Shown here in pieces: positions 25,890-36,498 of a stretch of 64,000 nucleotides of DNA; position 1 is the first letter of the stretch, and the number at the start of each line of letters is the position of its first letter. The notes under the pieces were generated by a model. It was not told where the DNA came from. It searched no databases and saw only the letters and a list, made by a program, of their open reading frames with translations. Location of the stretch: assembly GCF_003583765.1 (NCBI RefSeq), contig NZ_QXQA01000005.1, forward strand, positions 124,001-188,000, given 5' to 3'. Origin of the DNA: Paenibacillus nanensis (GTDB lineage Bacteria > Bacillota > Bacilli > Paenibacillales > Paenibacillaceae). A program made the position numbers and the translations under genes.

Positions 25890-26717
25890 CTAGTTCGGAA
25901 TAACGGCTTGCCGGGATAGCATACTCCATGTGCTTAAGCTCACCCACAATCCGTCATACCGGATGACGGACTTCTCTACTTTGGGATCAGCGATCAACCC
26001 GTCTTCCATGCTTATTTTGGGCAGCAAAAAGTAACGGTTGTACAGCTCTTCATAATGGACCGGCAATCCGGCCTCCGAAAGCCGGGACAGCAGAAATTCA
26101 AGCCGGAAGGCATACACGCCGCTATTCCATAACGCGCCTTGCGCAGCTAATGTCTCAGCCTCCGCTTCGCTCGGCTTCTCATAGTAGTCTTTCACTTTAG
26201 AATCGTACCCCCAGTCCTCGCCGCTCCCAGGGTCAGGCACGATGTAGCCGTAGCGCGGACTTGGATGCTCCGCCTTCGCGCCGACCATCATGACCGATGA
26301 ACCGCTCTCCCTCAGAAGCTTGGGAAGACTGCGAATACAATGAAAAAACTCTCCCTCTACATAAAAATCAACCGGTAAAACGATGACCGTCTCGTTTGGC
26401 GTCACACCGGCGACCGTATATAAATAAGAAGCCGTCAGCAGAGCGGCGGAATAACTGCCTCTTTGCGCCGGTTCGCAAATAAGCGGCACATTCGGACCAA
26501 GCAGCCGCTTCAGCGGCGCGACTTGCTCGCCGCATGTCGAAATACTCGTCTCCTCCATCAGATCGGCTGTCATAAGCTGTCTCCACAGCCTTTGAACCAT
26601 CGACTCCTGCTTTCCGCCTGGTCCGTCCAGCACGGGCAAATACTGCTTCGGCATGCTATTATCGGACAGCGGCCATACTCGTTTTCCAGGACCGCCTGAC
26701 AAGATTACGATTTTCAA
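25890..26717 (-). CDS. Mannose-1-phosphate guanylyltransferase-like nucleotidyltransferase
   Basis: 275 aa starting at TTG after GAGGGAGG. N-terminal ILSGGPGKRVWPLS nucleotide-binding motif (canonical GGxGxRxxP), VILPVDFYV (metal DxD-like position) and RYGYIVPDPG. Resembles the catalytic domain of GDP-mannose pyrophosphorylases but ends before the C-terminal beta-helix and keeps an unusual tail, GLWVSLSTWSMLSRQ, where GxWxDxGSW is usual. Sugar specificity uncertain; likely surface polysaccharide synthesis. Confidence 0.8.
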   Translation of the reverse strand: MKIVILSGGPGKRVWPLSDNSMPKQYLPVLDGPGGKQESMVQRLWRQLMTADLMEETSISTCGEQVAPLKRLLGPNVPLICEPAQRGSYSAALLTASYLYTVAGVTPNETVIVLPVDFYVEGEFFHCIRSLPKLLRESGSSVMMVGAKAEHPSPRYGYIVPDPGSGEDWGYDSKVKDYYEKPSEAEAETLAAQGALWNSGVYAFRLEFLLSRLSEAGLPVHYEELYNRYFLLPKISMEDGLIADPKVEKSVIRYDGLWVSLSTWSMLSRQAVIPN

Positions 26718-26925
26718 AGCGACATCCTCCCTCGGTCAGTACAAATATGTACTATTATACTTGAGCGGAACAGTGGAGCTTGTCGATTGCTGGGAGGCGA
26801 AAATTCGGAGCGCGGACTTATTTTGTCGATTTTCATCTAACGTTGGACAGTCATCTTTGAACGCGGCCGAACGTTCGTCTGCTCCGTATGAGTGTGGCGC
26901 ATTTATTCGTCTCGCCGTTCCTCCT

Positions 26926-26966
26926 CAAAAAAAATCGCAATGGAGCTTATGCCCCATTGCGATTTT
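26926..26966 (-). terminator. Terminator of gltB
   Basis: Minus strand AAAATCGCAATGG with CCATTGCGATTTT (13-bp arms) followed by a T-rich tract, 14 bp after the stop. Confidence 0.85.
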
Positions 26967-26979
26967 GGTTTGTAACGAG

Positions 26980-29900
26980 TTATTTGCCGCCAGAGCGAGC
27001 AAGCTCGCGTTTGTTGGCTTCGAATGCGGCAAGCAAAGCTTCTCCGCCTTGAAGACCGCTGTCTTCAGCCTTTTGAATTTGCTCCAGCATCCGCTTGTAA
27101 TCCTTCGGAATAACCTTCACGAATTTCGCGAGCGACGCATTCCAATCGTTCAAAATGCGCTCTCCGACCGCGCTCTTCGTATATTCGACATGTTTTTCAA
27201 TCATGCCGCGCAGCTCGGCGATGTCGGCTTCCTCCTCCACACGCTCCAGCAGAATCATCTCTAGGTTCGTATGGTTGTAGAAGTCGCCTTTCGCGTCGTA
27301 CACATAGGCTACGCCACCGGACATACCGGCGCCGAAGTTGCGGCCCGTCGAGCCGAGAACGACTACGCGTCCGCCAGTCATATATTCGCAGCCATGATCG
27401 CCTACGCCTTCGACCACGACGTTGGCGCCGCTGTTGCGCACCGCGAAGCGTTCGCCCGCGATACCGCGGATATAAGCCTGACCGCTCGTTGCGCCGTACA
27501 GAGCCGTGTTGCCGATAATAATATTTTCTTCCGCGGCAAAGGTTGCCTTCGGCGACGGCGCCACGATCAGCTTGCCGCCGGATAAGCCCTTACCGAAGTA
27601 GTCGTTGGAGTCGCCTTCAACCGACAGCGTAATGCCTTTTGGCACAAACGCGCCGAAGCTTTGTCCCGCTGTACCTACGAAGTGGTACCAGATCGTATCT
27701 TCCGGAAGGCCCTTCGCGCCGTAACGGCTCGTAACCTCGGAACCGAGAATCGTACCGACAACGCGGTTCGTGTTCAGGATCGGGAACGTGCCGCGGACTA
27801 GCTCGCCGTTCTCAAGAGCAGACTGTGCTTGCGGCACCAGCTGCTGCATGTCAAGAGAGAGCTCCAGGCCATGGTTCTGCTCCTGTACGCAGCGGCGGTT
27901 CGCGTTCTCCGCATAATCGCCCTCGTACAGAATGCTGGAAAGGTCAAGTCCCTTCACCTTGTAATGCTCGTTCAGCTGCTTCGTCTCCAGACGGTCTACA
28001 CGGCCAACCATCTCATCGATGGTACGGAAGCCAAGCTCCGCCATAATCTCGCGAAGCTCCTCCGCGATAAAGCGCAGGTAGTTCACGACATGGGACGGAT
28101 CGCCCATAAACTTCTTGCGAAGCTCCGGATTTTGCGTTGCGACGCCGACCGGGCAAGTATCAAGCTGACATACGCGCATCATGACGCAGCCAAGCACGAT
28201 AAGCGGTGCCGTCGAGAAGCCGTATTCTTCAGCTCCAAGCAGCGCAGCGATCGCAACGTCGCGGCCGTTCATCATTTTGCCGTCCGTCTCGATGGTAACG
28301 CGGTCGCGCAGATTGTTCAGCATCAGCGTCTGATGCGTCTCCGCAAGGCCAAGCTCCCACGGAAGACCCGCGTGACGGATCGATCCCATCGGGGAAGCGC
28401 CTGTACCGCCATCGTAGCCGCTGACCATAATCACGTCAGCGCGGCCTTTGGCAACGCCTGCGGCGATTGTGCCAACGCCAACCTCAGACACGAGCTTCAC
28501 ATTAATGCGAGCGCGCGGGTTCGCGTTCTTCAGGTCGTGGATCAGCTCAGCCAAATCCTCGATCGAATAAATATCGTGATGCGGCGGCGGCGAGATAAGG
28601 CCTACGCCCGGTGTGGAGCCGCGCACTTCCGCAACCCAAGGGTATACCTTCAGGCCAGGCAGCTGTCCGCCTTCGCCAGGCTTCGCGCCTTGAGCCATTT
28701 TAATTTGAATTTCGTCCGCGTTCACCAGATAGTGGCTCGTAACGCCGAAGCGTCCGGATGCAACCTGCTTGATCGCGCTGCGGCGGGAGTCGCCGTTAGC
28801 GTCCGGCGTAAAGCGCGCCGGATCTTCCCCGCCTTCGCCCGTATTGGACTTGCCGCCCAAACGGTTCATTGCGATCGCGAGGCTTTCGTGCGCTTCCTTG
28901 CTGATCGAGCCGAACGACATAGCGCCCGTCTTAAACCGTTTGACGATGGAGTCGACGGACTCGACCTCTTCAAGCGGCACGGACTTGCCGTCCTTCTTGA
29001 AATCGAGCAGCGAACGTAGCGTCAAATGCTTCTTGTTCTCGCCTTGCACAAGCTCGGAAAACTTCTTATAAAGCTTATAGTCGTTTTTGCGCGACGCCAT
29101 CTGAAGCGTATGGATCGTCTGCGGCGTGAACAAATGGTCCTCGCCGTCCTTGCGCCATTGATATTCGCCGCCGGAATCCAGTTCCTTCTCGGCTCCGTCC
29201 TGCTCGGCGAACGCGCGGTTATGATATTTCAGCGTCTCCTCGGCAATGACGTCGAGACCGATGCCGCCTATGCGGGATTGCGTCCAAGTGAAATATTCGT
29301 TAATGACATCTTCGCGCAGGCCGACCGCTTCGAAGATTTGCGCGCCGCGGTACGATTGAATGGTCGAAATACCCATTTTGGACAGTACCTTCACGACGCC
29401 TTTGGTTGCGGCTTTAATGTAGTTTTTCACCGCTTTGTCATGCGACACGCCTCTCAGCATGCCTTGTCTGATCATATCGTCCAGCGATTCGAAAGCCAGG
29501 TACGGGTTGATCGCGTTCACGCCGTATCCAAGCAGCAATGCGAAGTGATGCACCTCGCGCGGCTCGCCGGATTCCAGCATAATGCCGACTTTCGTGCGCG
29601 TGCCTTGGCGGATCAGGTGATGATGCAGCGCGGATACGGCCAGCAGGGCCGGTATCGCCGCATTCTCCTTATCGACGCCGCGGTCGGACAGGATCAGGAT
29701 GTTATGGCCCTTCGCGATAACGCGGTCAGCCGCTTCGCACATGCCCTTCAGCGCTGCGCGCAAGCCTTCTTCGCCTTCGCTTGCCGTAAAGAAGATCGGC
29801 AGCGTGATCGACTTGAAGCCTTCGCGGCGAATGTGGCGAAGCTTCGCGAACTGCTCGTTGGACAAGATCGGAGTGTCCAGCTTAATATGGCGGCAGCTTT

Positions 29901-31584
29901 CCGGCTCCGGATTCAGCAGGTTGCGCTCCGGTCCGATTGTCGTGACCGTCGACGTAATGATTTCCTCGCGGATCGCGTCGATCGGCGGGTTCGTTACTTG
30001 CGCGAACAGCTGCTTGAAGTAGTTGTACAGTCGTTGAGGACGCTCGGACAACACCGCAAGCGGAGCGTCGTAGCCCATAGATCCGATCGGCTCCTGGCCG
30101 CTGCCGGCCATTGGCTCCAGCACTTTACGGATGTCTTCGAACGTATAACCGAAAGCCTGCTGGCGCTGCTGAACCGTATCGTGGCTAGGCTCCGGGACTT
30201 CAGGCGCGTCCGGCAAATCTTCAAGCGCGACCAGATGCTCGTCAAGCCATTCCCGGTAAGGATGCTCGGCAACGATTTGCGCCTTCACTTCCTCGTCGGA
30301 AATAATGCGGCCTTGCTCCGTATCAACAAGAAGCATGCGGCCTGGGCGCAGTCTGTCTTTGTATACAATATCCTCCGGCGGAATCTCAACCGCTCCCGCT
30401 TCGGAGCCAAGGATGATATGGTCGTCTTTGGTCACGTAGTAACGCGCCGGGCGAAGACCGTTGCGGTCCAGCGTCGCGCCGATTTGCACGCCGTCCGTAA
30501 AGCCCATTGCCGCAGGTCCGTCCCACGGTTCCATAAGCGTGCTGTGATATTCATAGAACGCCTTCCGCTCGTCGCTCATGCTTTCATGTCCCGACCATGG
30601 CTCAGGAACCATCATCATGGCTACATGCGGCAAGGAACGTCCTGCCAAGTATAGAAACTCCAGCGTATTGTCGAACATGGCCGTATCGGAGCCGTCCGGG
30701 TTAATAATCGGTTTGATTTTCTCCAGGTCGTCGCCGAACTGCTCGGACGCGAACAACGTCTGGCGCGCGTGCATCCAGTTCACATTGCCGCGAAGCGTGT
30801 TAATCTCGCCGTTATGAATGAGATAATGGAAAGGATGTGCGCGTTCCCAGCTCGGGAACGTATTCGTACTAAAACGGGAATGCACTAAAGCAATAGCGGA
30901 AACAACCGTTTCATCGTTCAATTCGGTATAAAAGGAACGGACTTGCTCCGTTGTAAGCATCCCTTTGTAAACGATCTTTTTCGAGGACAGGCTGGAGAAA
31001 TAGAACATGTTCCCGCCTTCTTTGCCTGCGTAACGGATCGCAAGCTCGGCGCGTTTGCGAATGACATACAGCTTGCGTTCGAATGCAAGCGTATCTTTCA
31101 GCTCGGCGTTTTTGGCAATGAATACCTGACGAACATACGGCTTAACAGCCAGCGCCGATTGGCCCAGCTTCTCATCGTTGGTAGGCACGGTGCGCCAGCC
31201 GATTAGCGTTTGCTTCTCTTCCTCGATAATGCTCGCAAGTTCACGTTCAATCGCCGCGCGAGCGGACTCTTCGTGAGGCATAAAGATCATGCCGACAGCG
31301 TATTCGCCTTCTGCCGGAAGCTCGATGCCTTGCTTCTTCAACTCCGATGCGAAGAAAGCGTGCGGAATTTGAAGCAGGATGCCCGCTCCGTCTCCCGTGT
31401 TCGGCTCGCTTCCCTGGCCGCCGCGATGTTCCATGTTCTCAAGCAGAGACAAGGCCTGGCGGATTACCTTGTGAGACTTCTTACCTTTGATGCTGGCTAC
31501 AAAGCCCATACCGCAAGCGTCTTTTTCGTTTTGCGGATCATAAAGTCCTTGTTTAGGCGGCAATCCCAAAATATTTTCTTTCAT
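26980..31584 (-). CDS. gltB: Glutamate synthase large subunit
   Basis: 1534 aa from the ATG at 31584 (AGAGG at 9 bp). N-terminal nucleophile Cys in DACGMGF (C24 after a propeptide), class-II amidotransferase domain, central FMN-binding synthase barrel ([20 protein letters not shown]), 3Fe-4S site CQLDTCPVG, and C-terminal GXGXG beta-helix ([13 protein letters not shown]). Moves the amide of glutamine to 2-oxoglutarate. No gltD small subunit is next to it; the downstream gene is unrelated. Confidence 0.97.
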   Translation of the reverse strand: MKENILGLPPKQGLYDPQNEKDACGMGFVASIKGKKSHKVIRQALSLLENMEHRGGQGSEPNTGDGAGILLQIPHAFFASELKKQGIELPAEGEYAVGMIFMPHEESARAAIERELASIIEEEKQTLIGWRTVPTNDEKLGQSALAVKPYVRQVFIAKNAELKDTLAFERKLYVIRKRAELAIRYAGKEGGNMFYFSSLSSKKIVYKGMLTTEQVRSFYTELNDETVVSAIALVHSRFSTNTFPSWERAHPFHYLIHNGEINTLRGNVNWMHARQTLFASEQFGDDLEKIKPIINPDGSDTAMFDNTLEFLYLAGRSLPHVAMMMVPEPWSGHESMSDERKAFYEYHSTLMEPWDGPAAMGFTDGVQIGATLDRNGLRPARYYVTKDDHIILGSEAGAVEIPPEDIVYKDRLRPGRMLLVDTEQGRIISDEEVKAQIVAEHPYREWLDEHLVALEDLPDAPEVPEPSHDTVQQRQQAFGYTFEDIRKVLEPMAGSGQEPIGSMGYDAPLAVLSERPQRLYNYFKQLFAQVTNPPIDAIREEIITSTVTTIGPERNLLNPEPESCRHIKLDTPILSNEQFAKLRHIRREGFKSITLPIFFTASEGEEGLRAALKGMCEAADRVIAKGHNILILSDRGVDKENAAIPALLAVSALHHHLIRQGTRTKVGIMLESGEPREVHHFALLLGYGVNAINPYLAFESLDDMIRQGMLRGVSHDKAVKNYIKAATKGVVKVLSKMGISTIQSYRGAQIFEAVGLREDVINEYFTWTQSRIGGIGLDVIAEETLKYHNRAFAEQDGAEKELDSGGEYQWRKDGEDHLFTPQTIHTLQMASRKNDYKLYKKFSELVQGENKKHLTLRSLLDFKKDGKSVPLEEVESVDSIVKRFKTGAMSFGSISKEAHESLAIAMNRLGGKSNTGEGGEDPARFTPDANGDSRRSAIKQVASGRFGVTSHYLVNADEIQIKMAQGAKPGEGGQLPGLKVYPWVAEVRGSTPGVGLISPPPHHDIYSIEDLAELIHDLKNANPRARINVKLVSEVGVGTIAAGVAKGRADVIMVSGYDGGTGASPMGSIRHAGLPWELGLAETHQTLMLNNLRDRVTIETDGKMMNGRDVAIAALLGAEEYGFSTAPLIVLGCVMMRVCQLDTCPVGVATQNPELRKKFMGDPSHVVNYLRFIAEELREIMAELGFRTIDEMVGRVDRLETKQLNEHYKVKGLDLSSILYEGDYAENANRRCVQEQNHGLELSLDMQQLVPQAQSALENGELVRGTFPILNTNRVVGTILGSEVTSRYGAKGLPEDTIWYHFVGTAGQSFGAFVPKGITLSVEGDSNDYFGKGLSGGKLIVAPSPKATFAAEENIIIGNTALYGATSGQAYIRGIAGERFAVRNSGANVVVEGVGDHGCEYMTGGRVVVLGSTGRNFGAGMSGGVAYVYDAKGDFYNHTNLEMILLERVEEEADIAELRGMIEKHVEYTKSAVGERILNDWNASLAKFVKVIPKDYKRMLEQIQKAEDSGLQGGEALLAAFEANKRELARSGGK

Positions 31585-31907
31585 TGTGTGCAACCTCTCT
31601 ATCAGAAGAATTTGGGCAAGCAATGGAGAAATAATAGCAGGCTTGGATCACTTAATTGGCTTCATTTTTGGCTTAAATTATCATAGAATGGTAGGGGACT
31701 AGGCGCATCGGCCTGCTCCTTGCCATCCTTCTTGCCATCTACCGTTGCTAAGCGATTATTATATGATTTTAACATCTGGCCATATCGGAATCAATTTAAT
31801 ATTTTTTATTATTCTGATAAGGAATGTTTAGCGGCAGCGGCGGCGGACAGATCGGACATGCGGGTAACAATTTATTTCTTCTATATTATCAGAAGGGTGT
31901 GTGTCAA
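31585..31907. other. Intergenic region between divergent gltB and GDSL gene
   Basis: 323 bp, AT-rich on the right. It must hold both promoters; I see no clear -35/-10 pair or riboswitch. A weak reading frame from 31824 is the upstream extension of the GDSL gene and is probably not translated. Confidence 0.5.
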
Positions 31908-33236
31908 TTGTATAGCAAAATAAGGAATGCACTAAGCCGGACGGGCCTTGCCGCCTTAATCGCCGGATCCCTGGCGGTCGGCGCGCCGGCCGCTCTGGCG
32001 GCGGACACGGCGCCATCCGCCGGTAAGTCCTACGACATCGTTGTTCTGGGAGATTCGCTTGCAGCCGGCTATGAACACGGATTCACGGAAAAATCCGTGC
32101 CGTACGGGTTTGCGGAGCATGTGTACGAGCAGGCGCTCTTCCAAGGCTTAAGAGCCGAATACGCCAACTATGGCATTATCGGACTCCGCTCGGACGGATT
32201 AAGCAAATGGCTCAGCGCCGCGGCTGAAGGAAAAGAAGTTACGAAAAAGGACATTCAAGCCGCTCTCTCCGATCCGCGAGCGGAAGCTTTCTTCGCGAAT
32301 ACGGAGCAGCTGGAGGAGGATGTGCGAAGCGCCGAGCTGATTCTGATCTCAATCGGCGGCAACGACTTTCTTCAATTATTGAACGGCCTCGAGGGGGACG
32401 AAACATTAGCCGATTTCGGCAAGCTGCCCCCGGCGGAACAAAGCAGCCTGCGAACGATGCTGACCACTCTTCTGGACACCTATGAAGCGCAGCTCGAGTC
32501 GGCGATCGAGACGGTCCGGGAGCTTCAGCCGGACGCCCAAATCGTCGTCGCGAATCAATATCTGCCCGTGCCTTTTATGAAGGTCAGGAATGAAACAACG
32601 TATCTGATACCGGAATCGACGGCCGAATTTCTGGTTGACGGACAAGCGAAGCTGCTGGAACGCTTGGAAACCGTCGTATCCGAGCTCGAGAATAAGGATG
32701 TTTCGATAAAAATAGCCGATGCCGCTTCCGCAATCGAGAAGAGCATTCTGGCTTATACGAGCATCGAGGAAGGCGACGTTCACCCGACCAAAGCCGGCTA
32801 TGCCGAGCTGGGCAAAGCATACGCCGAGGCGATTTGGGGCGAATACAAAACCGTGAAGAAACGCCCGGCGAATGTGCCGATTTCCGTCGTTGTAGACGGC
32901 AAAGAGCTGGAATCCAGCTATGTTCCCGTTATTAAAAAAGGACGCACCTTCGTTGCCATCGCCGACATTACCGATGCCATCGGCGCGGAACGCAAATGGG
33001 ACGCCAAAACGAACACGGCGACCATCCTTCTGGACGGCCGCACGGTTGAAATGACGATAGGCGCAAAAACGATCAAGATTAATGGAAAGACGATGCCGCT
33101 AAACGCGGAGCCCGCTTACTTCCAGCAATATCCCGGCGAGAAAAAAACATACGTGCCTCTGGCCGCCCTCTCCGAAGGACTTGGCCTGCAGGTTGAATAC
33201 CGCGACACGCTAAAAGCCGCATTTATTAATTCTTAA
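31908..33236 (+). CDS. Secreted GDSL esterase with C-terminal copper-amine-oxidase-N-like domain
   Basis: About 442 aa from TTG 31908, giving a normal signal peptide (ending AALA). SGNH/GDSL hydrolase at about 35-295: VVLGDSLAAGYE (Ser nucleophile), GGND (block III Asn), DVHPTKAGY (Asp/His). The last 110 residues form a Cu_amine_oxidN1-type stalk domain (PVIKKGRTFVAIADI ... YVPLAALSEGLGL) common in Paenibacillus surface proteins. Lipid or acetyl esterase, substrate unknown. Its 3' end overlaps convergent kapB by 11 bp. Confidence 0.88.
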   Translation: MYSKIRNALSRTGLAALIAGSLAVGAPAALAADTAPSAGKSYDIVVLGDSLAAGYEHGFTEKSVPYGFAEHVYEQALFQGLRAEYANYGIIGLRSDGLSKWLSAAAEGKEVTKKDIQAALSDPRAEAFFANTEQLEEDVRSAELILISIGGNDFLQLLNGLEGDETLADFGKLPPAEQSSLRTMLTTLLDTYEAQLESAIETVRELQPDAQIVVANQYLPVPFMKVRNETTYLIPESTAEFLVDGQAKLLERLETVVSELENKDVSIKIADAASAIEKSILAYTSIEEGDVHPTKAGYAELGKAYAEAIWGEYKTVKKRPANVPISVVVDGKELESSYVPVIKKGRTFVAIADITDAIGAERKWDAKTNTATILLDGRTVEMTIGAKTIKINGKTMPLNAEPAYFQQYPGEKKTYVPLAALSEGLGLQVEYRDTLKAAFINS

Positions 33237-33627
33237 TGGATTGATATTCCTTCTGCAATTGCTGCATGAGCTCGAGGCTTTGCGCCGACCAGCGGCGGAG
33301 ACGGTCCAATTGCTCGATCTCCGCCGCCGCGGCGGCGCAAAGCGACTCCTTATAGTCGGGAATCGCTTCCGAATACCGCTTTAGATCTCTCAGAAGCACC
33401 GTCGTTTTCTCCGTATAGCTCAAGGCGCGTCGCTCATGGAACATCGCTACGTCCGGATTATAGGGGTGATGCAGATCGCCCTGTTCCGGATGCTTGAGCA
33501 CAGCAAGCACTTTAACGACTGCCCTCGGACCGTACAGCTCGACGATCTCACCGGCGTATTGGCCAGTACGAACCTCTGCCTTGACGATATCTCCTACTTT
33601 CAATTCGCTCATTTCTTGGTTGGACAT
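33226..33627 (-). CDS. kapB: KapB-like protein (kinase-associated protein B family)
   Basis: 133 aa from the ATG at 33627 (AGGAGG at 10 bp). Contains GDIVKAEVRTGQYAGEI, VVKVLAVLKHPEQGDLH and MFHERRALSYTEK, the pattern of KapB, which in B. subtilis activates the KinB branch of the sporulation phosphorelay. An SH3-like fold is expected. A KinB-like sensor kinase is encoded at 53958-55634. Identification from family memory. Confidence 0.82.
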   Translation of the reverse strand: MSNQEMSELKVGDIVKAEVRTGQYAGEIVELYGPRAVVKVLAVLKHPEQGDLHHPYNPDVAMFHERRALSYTEKTTVLLRDLKRYSEAIPDYKESLCAAAAAEIEQLDRLRRWSAQSLELMQQLQKEYQSIKN

Positions 33628-33789
33628 TTTCCATTTTCCTCCTAATTGACCCATCCTTAATGACTGAAAAACCGCTTTTTTCATATATAAATACTGTAAA
33701 GCAACGCGGAATTCATAGCAAGGCGAACACAAATGCTTGTATTAACCTGACGTGCGAAGTAATATGGAAATAGAAAAGTAGGTGAGATT

Positions 33790-34905
33790 ATGCGCAAGAA
33801 GAGAGTGCTGCTGCTCTCGGAGGGGTTCGGCTCTGGTCATACGCAGGCGGCGAACGCGCTGGCAGTCGGTTTGAAGCAGTTATGTCCGAGCATTTCAGCC
33901 AGAGTCATCGAACTTGGGAAATTTTTAAATCCCGTCATTGGCCCCTTGATTGTGTCCGCCTACCGCAAAACGGTCAGCTCTCAGCCGAAGATGGTAGGAC
34001 TTATGTACCGCAGCAATTACAAAAAGCCGACAAACCGATTCACCCAGCTTGCGCTTCACCGCATGTTCTATACGCAGACGTCGCAGGTGATCTCGCAGCT
34101 TAAGCCAGATCTTATTGTTTGTACGCATCCCGTTCCGAACGGGGTTGTCGGGAGGCTGAAGCGGCTTGGTTTGGAAATGCCTTTATATACGCTCATCACG
34201 GATTACGACGCTCATGGCTCATGGGTTAGCCAGCAGGTCGATCACTATCTCGTATCATCGCCGGACGTAAAGCGCCGCCTTGTCGAGAAAGGCGTGCTGC
34301 CTGAACGAATCGAGGTGACAGGCATTCCTGTTCACCCGAACTTCTGGCATCCCCATTCGAAGGAGGAAGTGCGGGAGGAATTCGGGCTGAAGGATATGCC
34401 TACCGTGCTGATTATGGGCGGCGGTTGGGGTATATTATATGAAGATAATGCTCTTTCCTATATGACCAAGTGGCGCGAGAACACGCAGTTGATATTCTGC
34501 GTAGGCTCCAATGAGAAAATGAAGGAGAAGATGCTTTCGGATCCGATGTTCCAGCATCCGAACGTTCGAATCGTTGGTTTTACCCGTGAGATTCACAAGC
34601 TGATGGACGTCGCCGACCTCCTCGTAACGAAACCGGGCGGTATGACCTGCACGGAAGGGATGAGCAAGGCGCTGCCGATGCTGTTCTACGAGCCGATTCC
34701 GGGCCAGGAAGAAGAGAATTGCGAATATTTTATTCAAAACGGGTTCGGCGAAATGCTGGATTCCAACGATACCGTGGACCGATGGTTCGAGCTTATTCAT
34801 AACAAAGAAGCGTCGAGCCGGTTTCGGGAAGAGCTCATTCACAAGCGCAATCAACAATACGACGCGAAAAAGTGTCCGGAAGCCGTTCTGCAGCTGATGC
34901 AGTGA
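33790..34905 (+). CDS. MGDG synthase/UgtP-type glycosyltransferase (GT28)
   Basis: 371 aa. N-terminal SEGFGSGHTQAANAL is the MGDG-synthase domain start; C-terminal GT28 domain carries MGGGWG, KPGGMTCTEGMSKALP and PGQEEENCEYF, the UDP-sugar binding pattern. Such enzymes add glucose or galactose to diacylglycerol to make glycolipids and the lipoteichoic acid anchor. Ends 81 bp before the malic enzyme gene on the same strand. Confidence 0.9.
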   Translation: MRKKRVLLLSEGFGSGHTQAANALAVGLKQLCPSISARVIELGKFLNPVIGPLIVSAYRKTVSSQPKMVGLMYRSNYKKPTNRFTQLALHRMFYTQTSQVISQLKPDLIVCTHPVPNGVVGRLKRLGLEMPLYTLITDYDAHGSWVSQQVDHYLVSSPDVKRRLVEKGVLPERIEVTGIPVHPNFWHPHSKEEVREEFGLKDMPTVLIMGGGWGILYEDNALSYMTKWRENTQLIFCVGSNEKMKEKMLSDPMFQHPNVRIVGFTREIHKLMDVADLLVTKPGGMTCTEGMSKALPMLFYEPIPGQEEENCEYFIQNGFGEMLDSNDTVDRWFELIHNKEASSRFREELIHKRNQQYDAKKCPEAVLQLMQ

Positions 34906-34986
34906 CGGCTTTGTTTTTCGCTTGAAAAGATTGGGATAAAGATGCGGGCGCTTATGGCATAGTATTAAGAGAAGGGAGATCGAAAG

Positions 34987-36402
34987 ATGAAATCGCAATT
35001 AACGGATGGAAAAACAATCATTCTTCGGCTCGAAATCGATACCGCAATGGCGCAGTTCGGCAAAGCGGCCACCGCAATCGAACAGGCAAAAGGCGATATC
35101 GTCGCCATCGACGTTATACATACGGATAAAAACAAAAGCATACGAGACTTGACGGTCAAAATTACAGAGCAGGGCGCGTCCGAGCGGCTCTCCAACGCTC
35201 TTCGCTCGGTGCCGGGCATCCGTCTCCTGCACATCTCCGACCGGACGTTCCTATTGCATCTTGGCGGTAAAATTACGATTCAGCCGAAGACGCCGATTCA
35301 GAACCGGGACGACCTGTCCCGAGTCTACACGCCGGACGTCGCAAGAGTATGCCAGGCGATCCAGGAGGAGCCGTCCAAGGCCCATACGCTGACGATCAAA
35401 AGAAATACGGTTGCCGTCGTTTCGGACGGAAGCGCCGTGCTGGGACTCGGCAACATCGGACCATATGCCGCTATGCCTGTTATGGAAGGCAAAGCGATGC
35501 TCTTTAAGCAGTTTGCCGACGTTGACGCTTTCCCGATCTGTCTGGACACCCAGGATACGGAGGAAGTCATCGCGGCTGTCAAACATTTGGCCCCCGCCTT
35601 CGGCGGCATCAACCTTGAAGACATATCGGCTCCGCGCTGCTTCGAAATCGAGCAGCGTCTCCGCGCCGAGCTCGACATCCCTGTATTCCATGACGACCAG
35701 CATGGAACGGCCGTCGTGCTGTATGCCGGCTTGCTGAACGCCTTGAAGCTTACCGGGCGGACCTTAAGCGAAGCGCGGATCGTCGTCTGCGGCATCGGGG
35801 CTGCCGGCACGGCATGCACCAAAATGCTGCTCGCCGGCGGAGCGCGCCATATCGTTGGCGTTGACCGCGCCGGTATTCTAACGGCGGATGAAACCTATGA
35901 CAATCAAAACTGGCAATGGTACGCAAGCAACACCAACCCAGAACGGCTTAAGGGCGGTCTGAGGGAAGCCGTGCAAGGCGCTGACGTCTTTATCGGCGTC
36001 TCGGCGGGAGGACTGCTTACACGCGAGCATGTCGCCAGTATGGCGCCCGAGCCGATCGTTTTTGCGATGGCTAACCCGGAACCGGAAATCCGGCCGGAGC
36101 TTGTGGAGGACATTGTCGGCGTATTCGCGACGGGCCGCTCCGACTACCCGAACCAAATCAACAATGTATTATGCTTCCCCGGCATCTTCCGCGGGGCGCT
36201 CGACAGCCGCGCTTCCGAGATCAATGAAGAGATGAAGCTTGCCGCCGCCGAAGCGATCGCCTCGGTCATCAGCGAAGACGAACTGAACCGCATGTACATC
36301 ATCCCGAGCGTATTCAACGCGAAGGTTGTGGAAGAGGTGCGCCGCCGCGTCATGGACGCCGCAAAACGCAGCGGCGTCTCGCGCCGCCAAATGCGCGAAT
36401 AA
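34987..36402 (+). CDS. NAD(P)-dependent malic enzyme with N-terminal ACT domain
   Basis: 471 aa. ACT regulatory domain at about 1-90, then malic enzyme domain with YTPDVARVCQ, ISAPRCFEIEQRL, FHDDQHGTAVVL (metal-binding Asp residues) and NAD-binding GIGAAGTACTKMLL. Decarboxylates malate to pyruvate. B. subtilis YtsJ/MaeB-like enzymes are of this size. Ribosome site AGAAGGGAG. Stop followed by a strong terminator. Confidence 0.94.
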   Translation: MKSQLTDGKTIILRLEIDTAMAQFGKAATAIEQAKGDIVAIDVIHTDKNKSIRDLTVKITEQGASERLSNALRSVPGIRLLHISDRTFLLHLGGKITIQPKTPIQNRDDLSRVYTPDVARVCQAIQEEPSKAHTLTIKRNTVAVVSDGSAVLGLGNIGPYAAMPVMEGKAMLFKQFADVDAFPICLDTQDTEEVIAAVKHLAPAFGGINLEDISAPRCFEIEQRLRAELDIPVFHDDQHGTAVVLYAGLLNALKLTGRTLSEARIVVCGIGAAGTACTKMLLAGGARHIVGVDRAGILTADETYDNQNWQWYASNTNPERLKGGLREAVQGADVFIGVSAGGLLTREHVASMAPEPIVFAMANPEPEIRPELVEDIVGVFATGRSDYPNQINNVLCFPGIFRGALDSRASEINEEMKLAAAEAIASVISEDELNRMYIIPSVFNAKVVEEVRRRVMDAAKRSGVSRRQMRE

Positions 36403-36404
36403 TG

Positions 36405-36447
36405 CAAAAAGCTGCAGACTCGCTAGGATTAGAGCCTGCAGCTTTTT
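36405..36447. terminator. Bidirectional terminator after the malic enzyme gene
   Basis: AAAAAGCTGCAG with CTGCAGCTTTTT (12-bp arms); convergent with the MFS gene. Confidence 0.88.
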
Positions 36448-36498
36448 CTGTTTTGTGAGGAGGACGTTTACGCTCTCCTGCAAGCAGGTTTTTGCGCG

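Noticed and set aside
27829-30654. Long plus-strand frames opposite gltB
   Set aside because: Arg/His-rich shadow translations of a clear glutamate synthase gene.
31824-31907. Upstream extension of the GDSL gene
   Set aside because: No ribosome site and it would place the signal peptide 28 residues inside the protein; TTG 31908 is better.
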